Source of the DNA: Candidatus Minthenecus merdequi
GTDB taxonomy: Bacteria; Bacteroidota; Bacteroidia; Bacteroidales; Paludibacteraceae
Direction of reading: 5' to 3'
Assembly: GCA_018064385.1 (NCBI GenBank)
Contig: JAGHVI010000182.1
Location: 1 to 9,130 of the forward strand
Length of the DNA: 9,130 bases
Positions within the stretch are counted from its first letter, which is position 1, and the number at the start of each line of letters is the position of its first letter. The notes under the pieces are model-generated. The model was not told the origin of the DNA, made no database searches, and worked only from the letters and a program-made list of their open reading frames with translations. The translations under genes were made by a program, and so were the position numbers. Positions 1 through 5,399 of this stretch are shown here, piece after piece.

Positions 1-113
1 TGAGACGATTTTGAAGTTTATTTTTAGCAGATTGCTGTGCGAAAGAAGGGAGCATAGCGGGCTATGTGACCGACTGACAAGCAGCAAGATGCAAAAATAA
101 ATTCAAAAGCGTC
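1..113. repeat. long nested inverted repeat, possible MITE-like or REP-like element
   Basis: The segment folds almost entirely onto itself. The outer arms, 4-29 and 90-113, are complementary except for one mismatch and two single-base bulges. The pairing continues inward after a symmetric GA/GA internal loop with TTGCTG (32-37) and CAGCAA (82-87). A separate apical hairpin, CATAGC-GG-GCTATG, occupies 53-66. The element lies 54 bp downstream of the last gene of the minus-strand operon, so a read-through transcript would form a long 3' hairpin. No U-tract follows the stem, so it is not a textbook intrinsic terminator. The shape suits a small non-autonomous mobile or interspersed repeat, but no second copy is present in this window. 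The left end may be cut by the window edge. Confidence 0.65.
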
Positions 114-149
114 CAATTATTAACCATCCTTTGATATAACATACAAACA

Positions 150-165
150 TAATTAATAGAACCAC
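150..165. repeat. 16-bp arm, inverted copy of 8881-8896
   Basis: The reverse complement of this stretch, GTGGTTCTATTAATTA, occurs exactly at 8881-8896 on the plus strand, where it forms the last codons of the ABC ATPase gene. Here it lies just past the stop codon of the terminal ompH gene. Both copies sit between a gene end and a palindromic element. A 16-base exact match is not expected often in a window of this size, although the stretch is AT-rich and chance cannot be excluded. Confidence 0.4.
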
Positions 166-166
166 C

Positions 167-676
167 CTACAGCATTCCCAATTCTTTCTTTACTGCGGAA
201 GTTATATCAATTGCCTTTTCGCTCTTATACAGCACAGGTGTACCTACCGAAGTGTCAAACACAAACATAAGTCCCATTCTCTTTCCAACCACGTTTATTG
301 CATCTTGCAATTTCTGGCGAATAGGTTCCAATTTTGTTGCCTGCTCTTTTTGAGCATCTTCCTGAAAGCTTGCTTGTGCATTTTGAAAACGTTCATACAT
401 CGTCTGAACCTCCTCTTCTCTCACTTTTCGCATTGCCTCGCTAAGTGTTGCTTTTTCCTCTTCATACTTAGTGGCTTTAGCCTGAATTTCAGTGTACAAA
501 GTCTGCAAATACTCCTGATTTTTTTTGTTGTAATCAGCCATATGTTCCTCAACTTTTGAGATTTCCGGCATAGCCATCATCACGTCATAACTGCTGATGT
601 AACCAAATTTTGCCTCCTCGGCACTTACCAAGAATGGCAATAAGACCAGTACGGTCATAAAAATCATTTTCTTCAT
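167..676 (-). CDS. ompH: OmpH/Skp family periplasmic chaperone (second copy)
   Basis: The product has 169 residues, typical of the family. Residues 1-19 are a signal peptide (MKK, a hydrophobic core, then a VSA-type cleavage site), so the protein should be periplasmic. The mature protein opens with the family-typical strand FGYISSYDVMMAMPE. A long charged helical stretch with coiled-coil character follows, at roughly residues 40-120 and rich in Lys, Glu and Gln. The C-terminal part (VVGKRMGLMFVFDTSVGTPVLY) returns to the small beta body. In Skp/OmpH proteins the helices form tentacles of a trimer that holds unfolded outer-membrane proteins for delivery to the Bam complex. The gene is last in the bamA operon, 23 bp after its paralogue. 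It is clearly diverged from that paralogue, so the two may handle different clients; that is inference. The ATG at 676 is chosen because the signal peptide starts there. Confidence 0.9.
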   Translation of the reverse strand: MKKMIFMTVLVLLPFLVSAEEAKFGYISSYDVMMAMPEISKVEEHMADYNKKNQEYLQTLYTEIQAKATKYEEEKATLSEAMRKVREEEVQTMYERFQNAQASFQEDAQKEQATKLEPIRQKLQDAINVVGKRMGLMFVFDTSVGTPVLYKSEKAIDITSAVKKELGML

Positions 677-699
677 ATCAATATGTTTTTAATTTATTT

Positions 700-1212
700 T
701 TATTTCGAATATCCAAGTTTCATCAGCAATTCATCGCTGACGTCCAATTTCGGTGCCATGTAAACTATGTGAGGTGCAGACGACTTATCCATTATCATCT
801 GGCACTTATGCTGTTCGCACAACTCTTTGAGAGCATTGTAAATTTCATCTTGAATGGGCTTTATCAGAGCCTCTCTCTTTTTGTCCAACTCGCCACCTGC
901 TCCGAAATAATGTTTCTTCAGGTCCGTTGCCTCTTTCTCTTTCGCAACTATTGCAGCTGCCCTCTGTCTCTTCATCTCTTCCGACAGAAACACCATCTCA
1001 GTCTGGTAATTTCTCTCCATCGTTCTCGCCTCAGCCTCGATTGCCTCAACCTCCCTCTGCCACTTTTTCGAGATTTGAGTTAACTGGTCATTGGCAGTCT
1101 CGTATGCGGGTATATGCTTCAACACATATTCCATATCTACCAAGGCATACTTCTGTCCTTGTGCCATTCCGCATAGCGCAACAACGAAAAAACAAATTAT
1201 AATCTTCTTCAT
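700..1212 (-). CDS. ompH: OmpH/Skp family periplasmic chaperone (first copy)
   Basis: The product has 170 residues. The N-terminus is a signal peptide (MKKIIICFFVVALCGMAQG, cleaved before QKYAL). The mature start, YALVDMEYVLKHIPAYE, is the conserved first strand and helix of the OmpH family. The middle, about residues 40-115, is a highly charged helical coiled coil, and the end (CQMIMDKSSAPHIVYMAPKLDVSDELL) closes the beta body. The expected role is binding of unfolded outer-membrane barrels in the periplasm. It follows bamA by 31 bp with no promoter visible between them, and precedes the second ompH by 23 bp. The order bamA-ompH-ompH is common in Bacteroidales. The mature domain carries a Cys pair (CEQHKC) near residue 130; I attach no function to it. 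Confidence 0.9.
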   Translation of the reverse strand: MKKIIICFFVVALCGMAQGQKYALVDMEYVLKHIPAYETANDQLTQISKKWQREVEAIEAEARTMERNYQTEMVFLSEEMKRQRAAAIVAKEKEATDLKKHYFGAGGELDKKREALIKPIQDEIYNALKELCEQHKCQMIMDKSSAPHIVYMAPKLDVSDELLMKLGYSK

Positions 1213-1243
1213 ATCACTTTTAATTTATTACATTATCACACCA

Positions 1244-3862
1244 TTAAAATTCCTGACCCAGTATGAAGTGGAAATGACTTCCTCCGAGGGTACCCGTCTG
1301 ATCCTTATCGAATCCCCAACCCCAGTCAACACCCAACAATCCGAACATTGGCAGGAATACCCTCACGCCAGCACCTGCTGACCTCTTCAGTTCGAAAGGA
1401 TTGAAATCTTTGAATTCCGACCAACTATTACCAGCGTCCAAGAAACCCAACACCCATATTGTTGATGTTGGTTTCAACATCAAAGGATACCTAAGTTCCA
1501 CGCTGAACTTCGTGTAAAGATTACCATTATATCCATAATAGCCCTCGCCAGAGTAAGGTGTCAGCGTACCCGAATCATATCCTCTTAGCGAGACCAACTC
1601 CGACCCTGGTGTTGTATATCCCGAAGTACCGTCACCGCCCACCAAGAATTTTCCGAACGATGACCTCTTGTCTGGGTTGTAATACCCCAGGAATCCGTAT
1701 TCAATCTTTGTCATCAGCACCAATTTCTCATTGTTGGACAATGGTGTAAAGAACTGAGCCTTGAATTTCCATTTATGATACTCCACCCAGTTGTTTTTCT
1801 CAGCCAAATCCATATTTGCATAATCCTTATTCCTATTTGATGGGAATAATGAATACGGCAACGTTGCCTGCACTGACAACGACAAATTAGACCCTCTTCG
1901 GGTATATATTGGGTTGCTTATCGAATTTCGCGACAACGTCAGTCCTAAAGCCAAATCGTTTGTTGTTCCCGACTCAAAGCCGTAATAATACTTAAACCAG
2001 TTATTCAGATGGTGTCTTTGGTACGACACCTCAACAAAGAATTGGAAATAATCATCCGGCCATTTCAGCCTCGTACCGAACCCTACCGAAACGCCCAAAG
2101 TTCTCATATAAACATTTTTGTCATATTCCGTACCCCAACTATTACTTCCGTAACTATATGTCTGGTCATAATATCCGTAATAATATTGGTAATAGTTACT
2201 CATATTAGAGTAATTTGTGTACGCACGATTGCTCAAACCAGTCTGCACTGCATAATACAGACTCATCGTCAACGAATTAGGTCTCTTTCCTCCAATCCAC
2301 GGAATATAGAGCGAAATGCTATAATTCTGGTAATAGATACCATTCAGCTGCACTTTCAGGCTCAGCGTCTGCCCCTCGCCCTGAGGCACAATCCTATAGG
2401 TTTTCGGCTTAAAGATATTTTGGATAGCGAAATTCGTAAATTTCAGACCTACCGACAACACCAAACCCGACTGACCTACGCCAGCCGAAAACTCCACTTG
2501 GTCGCTCTGCTTGCTCTCCAGATTGAATTCGATATCCACTGTGCCAGTTTCAATGTCGGGTTTCAAGTCCACGCCACTGTAAATCTTCTCCTCGTCGAAT
2601 TGCCCCAATTGAGCCAACTCTCTCATCGTCCTCACAAGGTCGCTCTGACTGTACAAAGCCCCTGGCTTTACCCTCATTTCTCGTCTTATCACATGTTCAT
2701 ACAATCTATCATTACCATTAATGGTTATTTTATTTATTGTCGCCTGCCTACCCTCATAAATTCTCATTTCAAAATTTATCGAATCTCCCTCAACTCCAGT
2801 CTCTACCGGATCCAATTGCATAAACAGGTATCCATTGTCTTTATATAGAGCGCTCACAGCGTCCTCGTCCTCAAACAACCTCTTATTCATCGCCTTACGG
2901 TTATATACGCTACCCCTCTTCACGTTTAGGAGTTCGTTCAAAAACTCTGAGTTATAAATCGTATTACCAACCCACACCACATCGCCGAAATAATATTTCT
3001 TACCCTCGTAAATATCCATAAACACATCCACGCTGCCATCGTCTCTCTTCACCACCGTATCACTCAGAATTTTCGCATCTCTATATCCCAATTCGTTATA
3101 CTTTTCCAATAGCAATTTTTTGTCGTTTTCATACTCTTTCGGCACAAATTTCCTTGTTCTGAACAGGTTTTGGATTTTTCCTTTCCTGTTCGTTTTCTTC
3201 ATTGTTTTGTCAATTTTGGCTATACTGAGGGCACTATTTCCAGCCACAACAATATCATTCACCTTTACTTTCGCCCCTTTATCCACACTGATGTCAATCA
3301 TCACATCATCTTCTTTATCTGGGTTAACTTTTTGGTAAATCACCACCTTAGCGTTTGCGTAACCCTTGTCTGCCATATATTTATGAATGGCGATTTTAGA
3401 ACGGTCTATTGCGTCAGCGTTCAATTGTCTGTTTTTTTGGATTTCCAACGAAGGTTCTAAATCCTCGATCTGACCCTTTTTCAAGCCGTAAAAATTCACA
3501 GCCGAAACCCTTGGCAGTGCGTCCAGTTTTATGTCAATCCACAAACTATCGTTTCTTATTGTATTCACATACACTTTCACGTCTGAAAAATATCCTTGTT
3601 TCCAGAACTTCTTCACCACGTCCGTCAGTGCCTTGCCTGGCAGTTTGATTTTCTCGCCCACGGTCAACCCCGAAAACCCTATCAGCACATAATCCTCATA
3701 ATTCTCCGCACCTATTATGTTAATTCCGCCCAAGACATACTCCTTGTTCTCAGAATAATTTACTTCAAATCTCTCCTCATCCTCAAGCGCAACAACCTTG
3801 CTCACAGTTCCCAGCACCGTAAGCACAATAGCCAAACATAATATTTTCAAATCATTTAACAT
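1244..3862 (-). CDS. bamA: BamA, outer-membrane protein assembly factor
   Basis: BamA is the central Omp85-family subunit of the Bam machine that folds and inserts beta-barrel proteins into the outer membrane. The predicted 872-residue protein has a signal peptide (residues 1-26, cleavage after VVA). Five POTRA-type modules follow at about 44-116, 117-196, 197-286, 287-371 and 372-450, then a C-terminal 16-strand-type barrel from about 455. The lid-loop signature appears as LRGY (759-762), matching the VRGF motif of the family. The protein ends in phenylalanine, as outer-membrane barrels usually do. An upstream in-frame ATG at 3898 is rejected because the signal peptide begins at the ATG at 3862 and a strong Shine-Dalgarno sequence sits 7 bases before it. 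The start overlaps the end of uppS by 11 bp, so translation is probably coupled. A Tyr/Asn-rich stretch at about residues 546-574 probably lies in a surface loop of the barrel. Confidence 0.95.
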   Translation of the reverse strand: MLNDLKILCLAIVLTVLGTVSKVVALEDEERFEVNYSENKEYVLGGINIIGAENYEDYVLIGFSGLTVGEKIKLPGKALTDVVKKFWKQGYFSDVKVYVNTIRNDSLWIDIKLDALPRVSAVNFYGLKKGQIEDLEPSLEIQKNRQLNADAIDRSKIAIHKYMADKGYANAKVVIYQKVNPDKEDDVMIDISVDKGAKVKVNDIVVAGNSALSIAKIDKTMKKTNRKGKIQNLFRTRKFVPKEYENDKKLLLEKYNELGYRDAKILSDTVVKRDDGSVDVFMDIYEGKKYYFGDVVWVGNTIYNSEFLNELLNVKRGSVYNRKAMNKRLFEDEDAVSALYKDNGYLFMQLDPVETGVEGDSINFEMRIYEGRQATINKITINGNDRLYEHVIRREMRVKPGALYSQSDLVRTMRELAQLGQFDEEKIYSGVDLKPDIETGTVDIEFNLESKQSDQVEFSAGVGQSGLVLSVGLKFTNFAIQNIFKPKTYRIVPQGEGQTLSLKVQLNGIYYQNYSISLYIPWIGGKRPNSLTMSLYYAVQTGLSNRAYTNYSNMSNYYQYYYGYYDQTYSYGSNSWGTEYDKNVYMRTLGVSVGFGTRLKWPDDYFQFFVEVSYQRHHLNNWFKYYYGFESGTTNDLALGLTLSRNSISNPIYTRRGSNLSLSVQATLPYSLFPSNRNKDYANMDLAEKNNWVEYHKWKFKAQFFTPLSNNEKLVLMTKIEYGFLGYYNPDKRSSFGKFLVGGDGTSGYTTPGSELVSLRGYDSGTLTPYSGEGYYGYNGNLYTKFSVELRYPLMLKPTSTIWVLGFLDAGNSWSEFKDFNPFELKRSAGAGVRVFLPMFGLLGVDWGWGFDKDQTGTLGGSHFHFILGQEF

Positions 3863-4568
3863 TTCCGAACCTCCTTTCCCTGCCCTGATACTCCTCAATA
3901 CACTTCAAGAACTCATCTCTTCCGAAGTCAGGCCACAGCGTATCCGTAAAAATCATCTCTGTGTACGACAATTGCCACAGCATAAAATTTGACAACCTCT
4001 TTTCGCCCGAAGTTCTTATCAGCAGGTCTGGGTCTGGCATTCCAGCAGTTTCCAGCAACGAAGCCACTGTCTCCTCGCTTATCTCCTCGGATTTCAACTC
4101 GCCCCTCTCCACTCTTCTTGCTACACGGCGCACCATCTCAGCAATCTCCCAACGCGATGAATAATTCAGAGCCAGCACCATAGTTGTTCTCTTCATATTG
4201 GCGGTCTCCCTCTCGCAGTTAGCCAACAGCTCCCTTGCCTTCTCCGGCAGCCTGCTTCTCTCCCCGATAGCTGTCAGTCTGACATCGTTCTTCTTCAGTG
4301 TTGGCAACTCTTTCACCAGGTTTTCGATGAGCAGGTTCATCAGTCCATCCACCTCCTCCTTAGGCCTATTCCAGTTCTCGGTCGAAAACGTGTACAAAGT
4401 CAACCACTTAACACCTATTTCCACGGCTGTTTCCATAACTGTTCTCACCGACTTTTCACCATTTGCGTGACCGAACAGTCTTTCTCGCCCGTGCAACTTA
4501 GCCCAACGACCGTTACCGTCCATAATGATAGCCACATGCTCAGGGATTCTTTTTTTATCTATAGCCAT
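3852..4568 (-). CDS. uppS: isoprenyl transferase (undecaprenyl diphosphate synthase)
   Basis: This cis-prenyltransferase condenses isopentenyl diphosphate units onto farnesyl diphosphate to make the C55 carrier lipid precursor for peptidoglycan and surface polysaccharide synthesis. It acts in the cytoplasm at the inner membrane. All family blocks are present in the 238 residues. HVAIIMDGNGRWAK (11-24) contains the catalytic Asp17, and GH at 33-34 matches the conserved His region. FSTENWNRP is at 61-69, RTSGE at 185-189 and RLSNF at 191-195, and Glu204 is at the metal-binding position. The length is close to the usual 240-250 residues. The ATG at 4568 begins 13 bp after the stop of the DUF6089-like gene, and the 3' end overlaps bamA by 11 bp. 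Pairing of uppS with bamA is widespread in bacteria, so a shared transcript is expected. I see nothing abnormal in the protein. Confidence 0.96.
   Translation of the reverse strand: MAIDKKRIPEHVAIIMDGNGRWAKLHGRERLFGHANGEKSVRTVMETAVEIGVKWLTLYTFSTENWNRPKEEVDGLMNLLIENLVKELPTLKKNDVRLTAIGERSRLPEKARELLANCERETANMKRTTMVLALNYSSRWEIAEMVRRVARRVERGELKSEEISEETVASLLETAGMPDPDLLIRTSGEKRLSNFMLWQLSYTEMIFTDTLWPDFGRDEFLKCIEEYQGRERRFGNVK
3870..3875 (-). promoter_or_regulatory. strong Shine-Dalgarno sequence for bamA inside uppS
   Basis: The minus strand reads AGGAGG here, within the longer purine run GGAAAGGAGG, with 7 bases between it and the ATG at 3862. It lies within the last codons of uppS. It decides the bamA start in favour of 3862 over the upstream ATG at 3898. 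Strong Shine-Dalgarno sites are known to be uncommon in Bacteroidota, where initiation usually relies on A-rich unstructured leaders. The run also encodes the conserved UppS C-terminal residues RRF, so part of the match may be forced by the protein. Confidence 0.65.
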
Positions 4569-4581
4569 ATTTCTTATTTTA

Positions 4582-5397
4582 TCAATACTTCTTCAAAACT
4601 TTAACTCCATTTCTGCATGGTGCGCAAACCTGCAGAAAATTGATTGAGATATACATTTGTACAGTCGAATACCAATCTCTATTATTCCAGAAGCCAGCAT
4701 TTAGTCCTATTGGGTCATCCACATAATCCAACTTATCAGTGAATGTTTTACTGCACATCCAATACAAACCCATATTCACCCTGTCCGACAACTTAAACTT
4801 CACTCCTATTCCCATAGGCATAGTTACAGCGGCTGTACCATTAAACACCACAAATCCCAAGCCCAACAGCAACGCAGGTGTCACCCATGTTCTGTACTCC
4901 TTCCACCTCTGCACGCCGTAGTTGAAGAAATTAAACTCTCCGACCACGTTTCCACCGCCGAACATCACACTCTCTCTTCCTCCCAAATTTCCCAAATCCC
5001 CAACTCCCAACACACCTCCTTCACCTGTCAGTTTGATTTCCCAATGTCCGTTAAACTTATACTTGACAAACGCACCACCCACAGGTTCCATTCTCTTAAA
5101 CAGCATACCGTTCACATCGCCCAACACAAACCCACCACCGCCAGACAGTCCAAACTCGCAGAAATACACATTATTTTTCTCCTTAGCCCACACGTTGCCT
5201 GCCAACAGGCACATTAATAACGATAACGAAAACGATAACGATAACTTTTTCAACGATAACGATAACTTTTTCAACGATAACGATAACTTTTTCAACAATA
5301 ACGATAACTTTTTCAACGACAACTCTAACTTGTGGTGAACTAAGTTTACCCAGAGTTTGTCGCAGGGAACCATCATTTTCGTTTTCGTCATCGTCAT
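4582..5397 (-). CDS. DUF6089-like outer-membrane beta-barrel protein with repeat-expanded signal peptide
   Basis: From about residue 77 the protein resembles the DUF6089 family, which commonly precedes uppS in Bacteroidales. Supporting motifs are GGGGFVLGDVNG (86-97), EFNFFNY (154-160), MPMGIGVKFKLSDRVNMG (about residue 195 onward), a RDWYS segment and a C-terminal CAPC (Cys258, Cys261). Alternating Gly and aromatic strands suggest a small barrel in the outer membrane; its function is unknown. The N-terminus is odd. Residues 28-55 are four tandem copies of the heptad LKKLSLS (the first reads LKKLSLL), leading into FSLSLLMCLLAGNVWA with probable cleavage after Ala71. A normal signal peptide would need only the last copy onward, which could begin at a TTG codon (5253) as (M)KKLSLSFSLS. 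The ATG at 5397 is kept because it lies 2 bp after the preceding stop, which favours coupled translation, but further ATGs at codons 3, 8 and 9 are possible. The true start is uncertain. Confidence 0.8.
   Translation of the reverse strand: MTMTKTKMMVPCDKLWVNLVHHKLELSLKKLSLLLKKLSLSLKKLSLSLKKLSLSFSLSLLMCLLAGNVWAKEKNNVYFCEFGLSGGGGFVLGDVNGMLFKRMEPVGGAFVKYKFNGHWEIKLTGEGGVLGVGDLGNLGGRESVMFGGGNVVGEFNFFNYGVQRWKEYRTWVTPALLLGLGFVVFNGTAAVTMPMGIGVKFKLSDRVNMGLYWMCSKTFTDKLDYVDDPIGLNAGFWNNRDWYSTVQMYISINFLQVCAPCRNGVKVLKKY
5231..5332 (-). repeat. 21-bp in-frame tandem repeat array in a signal peptide
   Basis: Three identical 21-bp copies (5231-5251, 5252-5272, 5273-5293) are followed by a fourth with one change (5294-5314) and a diverged partial fifth (5315-5332). 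Each unit is itself built from the 6-mer AACGAT repeated, then a run of T. On the coding strand each unit reads Leu-Lys-Lys-Leu-Ser-Leu-Ser, with TTG as its first codon. Because 21 is a multiple of three, gain or loss of copies changes protein length but not reading frame. Near identity of the copies points to recent slippage or expansion. Confidence 0.93.
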
Positions 5398-5399
5398 CG

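Noticed and set aside
2009..2848. Plus-strand 279-residue ORF opposite bamA
   Set aside because: It lies wholly within the well-supported bamA gene, lacks any recognisable domain, and its composition fits an antisense reading of a coding strand.
3863..3898. N-terminal extension of bamA to the ATG at 3898
   Set aside because: The 12 extra residues (MRSIRAGKGGSE) precede a proper signal peptide and include the Shine-Dalgarno run. The ATG at 3862 has ideal spacing.
5231..5332. Direct repeats as a CRISPR array
   Set aside because: The 21-bp units are contiguous with no spacers, and they lie in frame inside a coding sequence.
4922..5338. Plus-strand 138-residue ORF with Asn/Asp/Phe-rich repeats (NDNDNFF)
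   Set aside because: It is the antisense shadow of the DUF6089-like gene. The apparent protein repeats are the 21-bp array read on the other strand, and the rest is Pro/Ser/Thr-rich without a recognisable fold.
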